Shown piece by piece: positions 1 to 10,309 of a stretch of 64,000 nucleotides of DNA. Origin of the DNA: Macrothele yani (lineage: Eukaryota > Arthropoda > Arachnida > Araneae > Macrothelidae). Where the stretch lies: assembly GCA_039090855.1 (NCBI GenBank), contig CM077034.1, forward strand, positions 12,106,984 to 12,170,983. Reading direction: 5' to 3'. Each line of letters opens with the position of its first letter. The first letter of the stretch is position 1. The position numbers and the translations under genes were made by a program. A model generated the notes under the pieces. It searched no databases, had not been told where the DNA came from, and saw only the letters and a program-made list of their open reading frames with translations.

Positions 1-710
1 ATGTAGTGTCATGGTATGGGCTGGCATCAGATCAATGGCCGTACGTCCTTCTATGTGCCTCCAACTGGGACTATGACTGGCCAACGATGCATTAATGATG
101 TTCTGCTACCTCATGTTCGCATGTTCCGTGGTGCTGTCGGTGATAGATTCATTTTCATGGACGACAACGCAACATGTCATCGAACAGTCGCTGTCCAGGA
201 GTGTCTTGAGAGCAAGGATATTCAACACCTCGTATGGCCAGCACGTTCTCCAGATCTGAATCCCATTAAAAATGTGTGGGATGCTTTGGGGAGGAGTCTT
301 GCTGGTCGCCAATGCCCTCCAATAAACAAGGACACCCTCATCCGTACACTGACAGAGGAATGCTATAAATTACCCCAACAGCTGCTTGATAATGTTATGC
401 AAAGCAAGACACGACGTGTGGAATCTTGCATCGCCCTCCATGGTGGCCATATCCCGTACTGACATCTTACGCCGGAACGCTTGCGGACGGTAATTGCATT
501 TTTTCACGTTTACGTATTCTGCACAAAATGGCCTGTTTGTCCCTTGAACACGTTCCAAAGCCTTCTGGATTTCAGAACACAATAAATTGTGTTTCTTGTA
601 ATGTCCTGGCATTCTGACATTATTTTATTTCACTTGGCATCCAGCCACACTTACTTTTTTATGCGCTATATAGCCGTTTATGATCCGTCCTTAGCAATTG
701 TCCAGCAGTG
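1..710 (+). mobile_element. Tc1-like element (family A), 3' part, cut by the window edge
   Basis: This is the right half of a Tc1-like DNA transposon. It holds the C-terminal half of the transposase followed by a terminal repeat at about 683-710 ending in TGTCCAGCAGTG next to TA. The same terminal sequence and the same protein recur at 6888-8416 on the opposite strand, so the two are one family. The left end lies outside the window. Confidence 0.85.
16..462 (+). pseudogene. Tc1-like transposase, C-terminal half (family A)
   Basis: The encoded fragment would carry the catalytic half of a Tc1/mariner DDE transposase, a nuclear cut-and-paste enzyme. About 148 codons are visible against roughly 340 in the family. 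The second catalytic Asp sits in IFMDDNATCH and the third acidic residue in SPDLNPIKNVWDALG, where most relatives have IEN or IEH. The ATG at 16 is internal, not a real start. Compared with the copy at 7141-8156, the bases before it (the VMV-AGIM-NGRT stretch) are out of frame, so the copy is already frameshifted. No intact HTH domain is in the window for this copy. Non-functional; the identification is secure. Confidence 0.85.
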
Positions 711-995
711 TATATATTAAATACGTGGAGATAATGTAAATGGACGATGTCATCGCTCTATCCACGTTATTTTATAAACAACGCATAGCAATTGAATAAA
801 CCACGCATGGCGCTGAGAATTGTTGGCGCTGTAGCTTAAATTCGAACGCACTCGACTAGTTATCGAGAGTTCTGGGGTTCGATCCCAGCAGTGCCGGAAT
901 ACAATTTTTCAGTTGCTATGCGTTGTTTATAAAATAACGTGGATAGAGCGATGACATCGTGCATTTACATTATCTCCACGTATTTAATATATATT
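711..995. mobile_element. palindromic MITE with tRNA-like loop
   Basis: Two inverted arms of about 85 bp (711-797 and 911-995) match closely. Both contain TACGTGGAGATAATGTAAAT on one strand or the other and the segment GCTATGCGTTGTTTATAAAA. The arms enclose about 110 bp that include a tRNA-like sequence. There is no coding capacity. It abuts the end of the Tc1 copy at 710, so part of its terminal AT-rich sequence may overlap the TA target. It looks like a non-autonomous fold-back element. Confidence 0.75.
825..895 (+). tRNA. tRNA-like sequence (possible Thr-AGT relic)
   Basis: A 71-nt cloverleaf can be drawn. The acceptor stem is GGCGCTG with CAGTGCC, seven pairs including one G-U. The anticodon stem is CTCGA/TCGAG around loop CTAGTTA, which would place AGT as anticodon. 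A perfect T-arm CTGGG-TTCGAT-CCCAG carries a good box B. The D-arm is short by a base and the base 3' of the anticodon is T rather than a purine. This favours a tRNA-derived relic or SINE head over a working gene. Confidence 0.45.
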
Positions 996-1566
996 AAGGA
1001 ATTCAGAAGTGTTGGTCAGAAATGGAAGCAGAGGTAGTTCTCATCGAAACGAACAAAAAAAAAAAAGGCTTAGTCAACGTGGGTCCGAAAACGAACCGCT
1101 TCCGAGATAATTGACATTTTATTGTAGGGTTACCAGAGGTATTGTCAAGTTGTTTTTCGTCCAGCTGTCCGCTATTACAATAGTTTTTTTTGCACCTGTG
1201 GGGAAGAAATTGGGAGGGCTGATGTGTTTGAAAAACCAGTTAAACCCCAAACTCAGCCCTCTGCAAAAGTGTCCCCTTACACTAACCCCCCCCCATTAAA
1301 AAACAAACCATCCTGGTTCTTGGAGTGAAACTCTGCACACAGGCAATACTTTGAGCTCCTGGGGATGATTTTGGGCAGTGCCCTACTGGACTAATACTTA
1401 AGTTTTAAAACATTCCTATGCTAGGGGTTACATGAAAATATGGACTTTTAAAGACTATATAAGTTACACCAATCCAAGTGTTTTATAATAGTATAGTATT
1501 GTGATAATTGATAATATTATGTGGAATAACCATTCAGAACTTCTGAATGGTGATTCTAGATAATGC
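996..1566. other. non-coding spacer, nothing recognised
   Basis: No coding region, RNA or repeat family was recognised here. It holds short homopolymers and a C-run near 1288. Confidence 0.5.
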
Positions 1567-1699
1567 GAGGGTTGTACCGAAAGTAATGCAAAAGTGGGCG
1601 TAACTTTCTTGTTAACAGACAGAGGACATTAAAATTGCACGTGCTGGTAGAGTAACTCATCTCTATGCAAAGTTACTACTCAACATAGTCTCCATCACA

Positions 1700-4213
1700 A
1701 GGGATGCATTTGCGCCATCGTCGAACCCAACTCTTGAATCCTCTTTGAAAAACTTCAGGTGTGGCCTGTTGTACCCACTTCACAGCCACTTTTGTCTTGT
1801 CTGTGTCATCAAATCACTGTCCCTACAAACTGTCCTTCATTGGACCAAACAGGTGGAAGTCGGACGGCGCCAGATCTGGGCTGTGCGGTGGATGGGGACC
1901 ACCGAACAGCCTGAATTGCTGATCACCTGATTTGTTGCCGAAGATGTGTGCGGTCTTGCATTGTCGTGGTGAACGCGGATCCGTTTCAGATTCTTGTTCA
2001 GTCTTTTCTTCCTTGTGGCTTGTCTATGCTTCTTGAGTGTCTCAATGTACCACTCACTGGTCATGGTACTGCCACATTCCAGGAAATCAAGAATGACATC
2101 CCTATTATCACCAAAACTGTCACCATGACTTTCTGTGCAGATCACTGGCTCTTGAACTTCTTAGGCCTCGGTGAAGAGGTGCGACGCCATTCCATGGATT
2201 GAATCTTTGTTTCTGGCTCTAGAACTTCTTAGGCCTTGGTGAAGAGGTGTGACGCCATTCCATGGATTGATTCTTCGTTGCTGGCTCTAGAACTTCTTAG
2301 GCCTTGGTGAAGAGGTGTCATGCCATTCCATGGATTGATTCTTTGTTTCTGGCTCTAGAACTTCTTAGGCCTTGGTGAAGAGGTGTGACGCCATTCCATG
2401 GATTGATTCTTCGTTCCTGGTTCTAGAACTTCTTAGGCCTTGGTGAAGAGGTGTGATGCCATTCCATGGATTGATTCTTCATTTCTGGCTCTAGAACTTC
2501 TTAGGCCTTGGTGAAGAGGTGTGATGCCATTCCATGGTTTGATTCTTCGTTGCTGGCTCTAGAACTTCTTAGGCCTTGGTGAAGAGGTGTGATGCCATTC
2601 CATGGATTGATTCTTTGTTTCTGGCTCTAGAACTTCTTAGGTCTTGGTGAAGAGGTGTGACGCCATTCCATGGATTGATTCTTTGTTCCTGGTTCTAGAA
2701 CTTCTTAGGCCTTGGTGAAGAGGTGTGATGCCATTCCATGGATTGATTCTTTGTTTCTGGCTCTTGAACTTCTTTTCTTAGGCCTTGGTGAAGAGGTGTG
2801 ACTCCATTCCATGGATTGATTCTAAGTTTCTGGCTCTAGAACTTCTTAGGCCTTGGTGAAGAGGTGTGATGCCATTCCATGGATTGATTCTAAGTTTCTG
2901 GCTCTAGAACTTCTTAGGCCTTGGTGAAGAGGTGTGATGCCATTCCATGGATTGATTCTTTGTTTCTGGCTCTTGAACTTCTTTTCTTAGGCCTTGGTGA
3001 AGAGGTGTGACTCCATTCCATGGATTGATTCTAAGTTTCTGGCTCTAGAACTTCTTAGGCCTTGGTGAAGAGGTGTGATGCCATTCCATGGATTGATTCT
3101 AAGTTTCTGGCTCTAGAACTTCTTAGGCCTTGGTGAAGAGGTGTCATGCCATTCCATGGATTGGTTCTTCGTTGCTGGCTCTAGAACTTCTTAGGCCTTG
3201 GTGAAGAGGTGTCATGCCATTCCATGGATTGATTCTTCATTTCTGGCTCTAGAACTTCTTAGGCCTTGGTGAAGAGGTGTGATGCCATTCCATGGATTGA
3301 TTCTTTGTTTCTGGCTCTAGAACTTCTTAGGCCTTGGTGAAGAGGTGTGACGCCATTCCATGGATTGATTCTTTGTTCCTGGGTCTAGAACTTCTTAGGC
3401 CTTGGTGAAGAGGTGTGATGCCATTCCATGGATTGATTCTTCGTTTCTGGCTCTAGAACTTCTTAGGCCTTGGTGAAGAGGTGTGATGGCATTCCATGGA
3501 TTGATTCTTCGTTTCTGGCTCTAGAACTTCTTAGGCCTCGGTGAAGAGGTGTGATGCCATTCCATGGATTGATTCTTTGTTTCTGGCTCTTGAACTTCTT
3601 AGGCCTTGGTGAAGAGGTGTGACTCCATTCCATGGATTAATTCCAAGTTTCTGGCTCTAGAACATTTAGGCCTTGGTGAAGAGGTGTGACGCCATTTCAT
3701 AGTTCGATTCTTTGTTTCCGGATCGTAAAGGTATGCCCACGTTCATCCCCTGTCACCAGATCGGAAAAAAAAAAAAAAACGTGTCTTCATTGGCTTCAAA
3801 TGCTTCCAGCAGATCAGAGCAGACTTCCATTCTTCTCTCCTTCAAATCGGATGTCAAATGCCGAGGTGCACATTATGCACACACTATCCGATACCCCAAG
3901 TCTTCCACCATCTTCTGTATGGCATTGTGACCACGGTCCAGTTGTGCATCAAGCTAATGGATTGTGACTCATCTCTCAACGCAAATCAATTCAAGCACCC
4001 GCTGACGATTCGTGTCAGTGGTCACAGCCGATGGTCTCCCACTGCATGCTTTGTCTTTAGTGCTGGTTTCCCCTTTTTTAAACTTCATCCATCTGTGCAC
4101 ATTGCTTCTGTCAATGGTGTCATCTCCGTAAACATTCTGTAGATGTCAGAGAAGCTGCACCTTTCCTTTGTTAAGAACTCAATGGTGGCACATTGCTTCT
4201 GCTTGGAATCCAT
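1700..4213 (-). pseudogene. mariner transposase, disrupted
   Basis: A DD34D mariner transposase would cut and join transposon ends at TA sites. The start ATG at 4213 gives MDSKQKQCATIEFLTKERCS, a mariner N-terminal helix-turn-helix region. Downstream are frameshifts, then the linker motif QSMEWRR/H..SPRPKKFKSQ (about 2160-2220). Next comes an open stretch containing the second catalytic Asp (RVHHDNARPHTS, about 1945-1990). The third catalytic region SPDLAPSDFHLF lies near 1840-1880 in a shifted frame. The gene is split by about 23 copies of a 68-bp unit derived from the QSMEWRH segment. Because 68 is not a multiple of three, the frame is lost. A pseudogene, with high confidence in the family. 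Confidence 0.85.
2145..3720. repeat. 68-bp minisatellite, about 23 units, inside mariner transposase
   Basis: Units share GGCCTTGGTGAAGAGGTG followed by CCATTCCATGGATTGATTC. I counted 23 occurrences of the GGCCT.GGTGAAGAG core, spaced 66-74 bp. Two units carry an extra TTCTT insertion, at about 2770 and 2978, showing that higher-order copies have themselves been duplicated. On the minus strand each unit reads QSMEWRHTSSPRPKKF, the conserved mariner motif between the first and second catalytic Asp. Confidence 0.95.
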
Positions 4214-4301
4214 TATTTGCCCGCAATGCAGAAGAAGGGTTACTGTAGTGGAAGAGTTACTTTACCAACATGTGCAATTTGAATGGCCTCTGTCAGTTAA
4301 T

Positions 4302-5090
4302 AAAGTTATGCCACCGTAGTGGCACAGTGGTCTAAGCGATGGCCTCTGATCATTCGTCCGAACGGGGTCTGGGTTCGAATCCCGGTGAGGCATGGATGTT
4401 GTGTTTGTCTTACGGCACTGGCTCTCTCCCTTCCCTGGAACCAGTGACCCTAAATTAGGGACGGGCGACTGCTTATAGCCCATTGAGTTGCTCACGGTGG
4501 CCGTTAAACCTCCAATGAATGAATGAATGGATGTTGTGTTTGTCTTACGGCACTGGCTCTCTCCCTTCTCTGGAACCAGTGGCCCTAAATTAGGGACGGG
4601 CGACTGCTTATAGCCCATTGAGTTGCTCACGGTGGCCGTTAAACCTCCAATCAATGAATGAATGAATGGATGTTGTGTTTGTCTTATGGCACTGGCTCTC
4701 TCCCTTCACTGGAACCAGTGGCCCTAAATTAGGGACGGGCGACTGCTTATAGCCCATTGAGTTGCTCACGGTGGTCGTTAAACCTCCAATCAATCAATGA
4801 ATGGATGTTGTGTTTGTCTTACGGCACTGGCTCTCTCCCTTCCCTGGAACCAGTGACCCTAAATTAGGGACGGGCGACTGCTTATAGCCCATTGAGTTGC
4901 TCACGGTGGCCATTAAACCTCCAATCAATGAATGAATGGATGTTGTGTTTGTCTTATTGCACTGGCTCTCTCCCTTCTCTGGAACCAGTGGCCCTAAATT
5001 AGGGACGGGCGACTGCTTATAGCCCATTGAGTTGCTCACGGGGGTCGTCAAACCTCCAATAAATAATAAAAAAAAAAAAAAAGTTATGCC
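4302..5090 (+). mobile_element. SINE-1 insertion with five body units
   Basis: The insertion has a tRNA-like head (box A around GTGGCACAGTGGTCTAAGCG, box B GGTTCGAATCC), then five ~136-bp body units starting at about 4392, 4527, 4666, 4801 and 4936, then an A-rich tail. The target-site duplication is AAAGTTATGCC (4302-4312 and 5080-5090). It lies just inside the right terminal repeat of the mariner. Confidence 0.95.
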
Positions 5091-5122
5091 CACTTTTGCA
5101 TTACTTTCAGTGCAACTCTCTA

Positions 5123-5517
5123 TAAATGTTCTCAAACAGCAAATTGCAAACCACTTGCATGCAAAACGAAAGACCAGATTTTTGAATCCTGTGAAATTTC
5201 TTCGTGCAACTGCTATACTCCCATGCCAAAGTCGGTGAAGAGTCAACCTTCCAAATTCTTTATAGTACAGTGTCTGCATTGAAAGATTCACAAAGCGACC
5301 TGTTTTAATATCTGAAACGACAGTTGAAATTTATAATGTTACTGAAAACAGTTTTAAGCCGCATCTAGTTAAATGCTGCATTTCAGAGCTGCACACTTGT
5401 AAACTCTAGTTTAACACTGTGGCGTTATGATCTAAAAATACAGTAACTGCTACAGGTTTGTTTTTTTTTTTTTTTTTTTTTCCAAGCAATTCTTTTCTTT
5501 TGTGATGTTCTTTTATA
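5123..5517. other. spacer, nothing recognised
   Basis: Flanking DNA between two DNA transposons. A long T-run lies at about 5460-5481. No gene was recognised. Confidence 0.5.
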
Positions 5518-5760
5518 TACACTGGTGTTCAAAATTAAGAGAATTCGCACGTTTTGTCGATTTTCACAAAAAGTGCGGAACCAAATGCGCAAATTTGCAG
5601 TGTTTAATACATAAAACACATGCATGTGGGTGGAGCTGTGACAGCGGAGTGCATGAAAAGCACGCGCGGCTTTTTCTGCGATTAGTTCGCTCGTAATCCT
5701 CGGCGACATCCGTTGTGTTTCTTGCTGGAGTTGGTTCAATTTCATAAGCAGTCGGGTAAA

Positions 5761-6700
5761 ATGAGTTGCCACGAACGTATTGATGGCGGAATGAGATGGA
5801 GAATCGTCGGTAGATTGGAGGCAAGTGCAGGTTGCTACAGAGTTCAATATAACGGCCAGTGTCGTCTGCAATTTGTGGAAACAGTTTAAGGACACCGGAT
5901 CCATGTCGAGAAGGCCCGGGCAAGGTCGTCCAAGAGCCACGACGGCCAGCGAAGATCGTTATTTAGCACTTTCAGCGAGGAGCCACAGGACTGCTACAGC
6001 TGCACAGCTATCTCGTGAGCTGCATGCCGCCACTGGAACCCGAGTTTCAAGGGTTAGTGTTTCCCCGAAGGCTTCACGAGAGAGGGCTTTTGTCAGAAGA
6101 CCCGCTGTTTGAGTTCCGCTCACTTCAGCACACAAGAGAGCGCATTTAGCATGGTGCAGACAACATCGGCCTTGGACCAGACTTCAATGGGGTAACGTTC
6201 TCTTCACAGACGAGTCGCGATTCAGCCTGGACACTGATTCTCGACGTACCTTCATCTGGAGATAACCTAGGACCAGATACCTTTCCTCCAACATCCGAGA
6301 AAGGGACCGCTATGGCAGCGGAGGTGTTATGGTCTGGGCAGGCATCATGTTGGATGCCCGCACAGCTCTCCAGGTGTTTGACAGAGACTCTGTGACTGCT
6401 AAGAGGTATAGGGACGAGATCTTACAGCCTTATGTTCGACTTTTCAGGAGCGCAGTTGGCCTTTGGTTCCTTTTTATGGACGACAACGCTCGTCCACATA
6501 GGGCTCACCTGGTCGGCGATTATCTTGAAAGTGAGGATATTCGCCGGATGGATTGGCCATCCAGATCACCAGACCTAAACCCTATCGAGCATGTCTGGGA
6601 CTCTCGTGGGAGGGCAATTGCAGCTCCCCACCCCGCTCCGAGAACCATCCAGGAGCTGAAAACTGCGTTGCTGCAGGAGTGGGACGGACTGCCACAGTGA
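5761..6700 (+). pseudogene. Tc1-like transposase (family B)
   Basis: The reading starts at ATG 5761 (MSCHERIDGGMRWRIVGRLE) and ends at TGA 6700, about the expected length for Tc1. The N-terminal paired-type HTH reads VATEFNITASVVCNLWKQFK. A GRPR-type linker (GQGRPRATTASEDRY) follows. The catalytic motifs are FTDESRFSLD, FMDDNARPHRA and SPDLNPIEHVWD, the DD34E pattern. Frame changes occur at about 5820 and 6075, with in-frame stops near 6112 and 6266, so it is inactive. All three catalytic residues survive, which points to modest age. Confidence 0.9.
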
Positions 6701-6887
6701 CTCATCAACTGCCTCGTTTCCAGTATGACGTAGTGCTGTGAGAACTGTATGACTGCAAGAGAGGACTATACCCCATATTAGAGTCATTTCATGTTCAATC
6801 TTGCAACGTGGATTTTGGACATTCCTGCGCTGATGAGCCTTACTGACTATCATGAGTGCATGCCATGACTGTTGTACGGTATATTTT

Positions 6888-8416
6888 TTTCTCCTGTTGG
6901 ACAATTGCTAAGAACGGATCTTAAACGGCTATATAGCGCATAAAAAAGTAAGTGTGGTTGGATGCCAAGTGAAATAAAATAATGTCAGAATGCCAGGACA
7001 TTACAAGAAAGACAATTTATTGTGCTCTGAAATCCAGAAGGCTTTGGAACGTGTTCAAGGGACAAACAGGCCATTTTGTGCAGAATACGTAAACGTGAAA
7101 AAAATGCAATTACCGTCCGCAGGCGTTCCGGCGTAAGATGTCAATACGGGATATGGCCACCATGGAGGGCGATGCAAGATTCCACACGTCGTGTCATGCT
7201 TTGCACAACATTATCAAGCAGCTGTTGGGGTAATTTATCCCATTCCTCTGTCAGTGCACGGATGAGGGTGTCCTTGTCTATTGGAGGGCATTGGCGACCA
7301 GCAAGACTCCTCCCCAAAGCATCCCACACATTTTCAATGGGATTCAGATCTGGAGAACGTGCTGGCCATACGAGGCGTTGAATATCCTCGCTCTCAAGAC
7401 ACTCCTGGACAGCAACTGTTCGATGACATGTTGCGTTGTCGTCCATGAAAATGAATCTATCACTGACAGCACCACGGAACATGCAAACATGAGATAGCAG
7501 AACATCATTAATGTATCGTTGGCCAGTCATAGTCCCAGTTGGAAGCACATAGAGGGACGTACGGCCATTGATCATGATGCCAGCCAATACCATGACACTA
7601 CATGTCGGATATCCTGTATGTTTGCTGGACAATATGCAGTACCACTATCACGCCAGATCAGTTGTCGTCGACAATCAGACGATAGACTGTATCTACTCTC
7701 ATCTGAGATGAGGACAGCAGACCAGTCGTTATCAGTCCAATTGCGATGTTGATGGCACCATTGCAAACGGGCGGTACGGTGATGTCTGGACAATGGGATG
7801 CACACAACAGGACGGCGGGCGTATAGTCCTCCTTCATGCAAACGTCTGGCGACAGTTTTTCGAGAGATCCGCTTGCCAGTAGCAGCCATAAACTGATTTG
7901 CTACCTCACTAGCTGTGCTGCGCCGGTGTCTTTTTGTTGATAGCACTATGTACCGATCTTCTGCAGGTGTCGTACTGCGAACACGACCTCCCCGTGACGT
8001 TTGCTACTCTCTCCATTTGTTTGAAATGATTTCCAAAGCCTTGAAACAACACTGTGGCTGACGTCGAACTCCCTGGCAACATCTGTTATTTTTCGCCCTT
8101 CTTCAATCTTGCCAATAATAACGCGTCAAATCATCTAGGTGATGTCGGGAAGACATACTGAAAATTGCAAGTTCGTCAATTGATTCTTTCCCTTTCAACT
8201 TTGCGTTTGAACAACAACGGTCAATACGCGTCAAATCCTTTATATCCCTTATCAGCGCTATGACGTCACGAACAAGTTCGGCAATCCAAAATTTGCATAC
8301 GCACAGCACGTCTTACTGTATCCCGCACTTATGCTAATTTCCACATTTTCCTGCCTTCCGTTTTATGGTTGCTATCGGTGCTATTGTCATCCGTCCTTAG
8401 CAATTGTCCGGCAGTG
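6888..8416 (-). mobile_element. nested Tc1-like element (family A)
   Basis: The right terminus reads CGTCCTTAGCAATTGTCCGGCAGTG and ends at 8416 next to TA. The left terminus at about 6888 is the diverged inverse (TTGGACAATTGCTAAGAACGGAT). It sits inside the family B Tc1. The terminal sequence matches the element at the start of the window. Confidence 0.85.
7141..8156 (-). pseudogene. Tc1-like transposase (family A)
   Basis: The start ATG at 8156 gives MSSRHHLDDLTRYY. The HTH region then continues in a shifted frame (IEEGRKITDVAREFDVSHSV). The middle part is open from 7946, with the first catalytic Asp in ISDESRYSLS. A frame change near 7600 leads into the last 490 bp, which hold FMDDNATCH and SPDLNPIENVWDALG. 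The stop is at 7141. The length fits a full Tc1 transposase, with at least two or three frameshifts. It is a fuller copy of the protein at 16-462. Confidence 0.9.
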
Positions 8417-8623
8417 TATAACTGTGTATCCATACCAAATTTCATTAAAATGTGTCCATTAGTTTTTCAGAAATTCGACAAAATGGGCAAATTCTCTTAA
8501 TTTTGAACATCAGTGTACATCTGTAGTTTAAATGAATGAAAGTTAATTTGCAATTGATTTCTATGTAGTGTGATGTAACAAGCGTTTCTGCAAAAATATA
8601 TTTTAAATTTGTTTTGTATTTAG

Positions 8624-8734
8624 GAAGAGGAGGAGGAAGAAGAAGAAGAAGAAGAAGAAGAAATTGCAAGTGAAGAAGATAGCAGTGAAGATGAAAGTAT
8701 ATCTGGTTCGGACAGTGATAGTAGTGGGATATGA
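8624..8734 (+). CDS. candidate terminal exon of an unidentified gene, acidic C-terminus
   Basis: A pyrimidine-rich tract and TTTAG acceptor end at 8623. From 8624 a 36-codon reading frame runs to TGA at 8732-8734. It encodes about 13 Glu residues, then IASEEDSSEDESISGSDSD and SSGI. Such Glu/Asp/Ser tails are typical of C-termini of nuclear or nucleolar proteins, often as casein-kinase-2 sites. That is family-level knowledge and not an identification. A polyadenylation signal AATAAA follows at 9022. The upstream exons would lie left of the Tc1 nest or outside the window. Alternatively this is a simple (GAA)n repeat that happens to stay open. Confidence 0.5.
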   Translation, partial: EEEEEEEEEEEEEIASEEDSSEDESISGSDSDSSGI

Positions 8735-9021
8735 GCAATTTTGTAATTGACATGAAATTCAAATTAATTATTAAAATACCAGAGACTTGTAAAGTTACAG
8801 GGGCAGTTTACATCATGATCATAAACTACCATTTCCTTTCTTTTGTATCATATGAACTGGGTGCACTCTTTCAGTTGTTCTCGCACTGTGATTTGTGTAT
8901 AAAGATATGACAGGTGTGCTCCTCCGATGAAGTATTTTTTTATCCCTTATATTTCCGATCATCATTATTAATTGGAAGGATTTTTTAATCGTGGAAATGT
9001 TGGTAGAAATGAAGTGATGTA

Positions 9022-9027
9022 AATAAA
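9022..9027 (+). promoter_or_regulatory. polyadenylation signal
   Basis: AATAAA lies about 290 bp after the stop of the acidic terminal exon on the same strand. Confidence 0.4.
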
Positions 9028-9354
9028 GTAAAATTCGAATTTTTAATTTGTGTTGATTTGTTGTATGTGGATTAATCAAGATGTTTCCTCAGGTGTTTAT
9101 ACACTGAAGTACCAAAAATCGTGGGACAGCAGTTTGTAAATTTCTAACTGGCGCTTCCATCGTATAAAGGCTGCGATGCACACCACGATTTTTATCAGTT
9201 GCTGGTTGTAATCTCATGACTCCGGTTGAACAGTGGCCAGTAGGATTATGGCAAGCCAATGTGAACAGGGTTCCCACTCAACCTGGAAAACAGGGAAAAC
9301 CTGGAACTCTCAGGGAATTTGAAAATGGTTCTAAAAAGCAGGAAAAACTCCCGA

Positions 9355-9445
9355 GCCGCGGATTGGTCAGCGAGTCAGACTATCAATGCAGGGTCCTCAG
9401 GTTCGAACCTGGGCTGATCTTTCAGAGATGGTGTGATTTACTGAA
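9355..9445 (+). repeat. tRNA-derived SINE fragment (third type)
   Basis: There is a box B-like CAGGTTCGAACCTGG with a T-arm shape at about 9398-9412. About 40 bp upstream lies a GATTGGTCAGCGAGTC stretch, a weak box A. It may be a SINE head captured by the transposon. Confidence 0.4.
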
Positions 9446-9559
9446 TATCGGATGAGCATGTTAAGTGACTGCCCCCAGGCTGGACCCGCTGGTTAAATGG
9501 GTATCCTTTCCTATGCCCCCATCCCCCTGAAATTCTCTCACCCTTCTGTGTGCAACGTC

Positions 9560-10075
9560 GTACTTGTACGGTGGCACCATCTAGTGTACTCTGATCTCAC
9601 TACAAACTGTTCTGTCAAAGTCGTTAGACTTGCTCTCATTCCTTCCGTTTCTGTGTCCTGCCCAAAAGGCGAACTCGCTGTAGGTGGCTGGGACCTAAAC
9701 TCTACTCACTGTGGACAGAGTCCTACAAGAAAACGTTGGCGCCATCTACTGTACTCTAATCTCACTACAAACTGTTCTGCCAAAGTCGCTAGACTTGCTC
9801 TCATTCCTTCCGTTTCTGTGTCCTGCCCAAAGGCGAACTCGCTGTAGGTGGCTGGGACCTAAACTCTACTCACTGTGGACGGAAGTCCTACAAAAGAAGA
9901 CGTTGGCGCCATCTACTGTACTCTAATCTCACTACAAACTGTTCTGCCAAAGTCGCTAGACTTGCTCTCATTCCTTCCGTTTCTGTGTCCTGCCCAAAAG
10001 GCGATCTCGCTGTGGGTGGCTGGGAACTAAACTCTACTCACTGTGGGCGGAAGTCCTACAAGAAAATGACAAATA
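9560..10075. repeat. 168-bp tandem repeat, three units
   Basis: Units share GCGCCATCTACTGTACTCTA, then a segment ending GTGGCTGGGACCTAAACTCT. They start near 9570, 9738 and 9906. No coding function is visible. Confidence 0.85.
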
Positions 10076-10309
10076 CTGTGTGGCGTAACTAAAAAGGGGA
10101 AAATTATACTTTTTTGTAAAAATCAGGGAAAACTCAGGGGGAAACTACCCCCCCCTTTTTTTGTAAAAATCAATGGATACTTTATTTTGCCAAAAAAAAC
10201 TTATGTTTTCAAGATTTCAAACTTTTGCTTGCAATTACTGCCTGCCTAGAATTTGGTAGATCTTACTTTCAGTTATATTAAGTATTTCCTTTATTCTCTA
10301 AAAAAAAAG

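Larger units (their letters stand above)
1567..5120 (-). mobile_element. mariner element enlarged by a minisatellite and a SINE array
   Basis: The terminal inverted repeats are at 1567-1605 and about 5082-5120. Both read GAGRGTTG.AC.GAAAGTAATGCAAAAGTGGGC in the inward direction, and TA follows the right end. A mariner transposase is encoded on the minus strand from 4213 down to about 1700. The element is about 3.55 kb against roughly 1.3 kb for a typical mariner. The excess is a 68-bp tandem array (about 2145-3720) and a five-unit SINE-1 insertion (4313-5079). Confidence 0.85.
5520..8515 (+). mobile_element. Tc1-like element (family B) hosting a nested Tc1
   Basis: The terminal inverted repeats are CACTGGTGTTCAAAATTAAG at 5520 and its near-complement ending in ACATCAGTG at 8515. 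Both are flanked by TA (5518-5519, 8516-8517). The transposase lies on the plus strand at 5761-6700. A second Tc1 family is inserted between the transposase and the right terminus. Confidence 0.9.

Noticed and set aside
4262..5291. Long minus-strand frames repeating MGYKQSPVPNLG.LVPGKGESQC across the window
   Set aside because: They are open frames through SINE-1 body repeats. The ~136-bp spacing and the presence on both strands show there is no protein selection.
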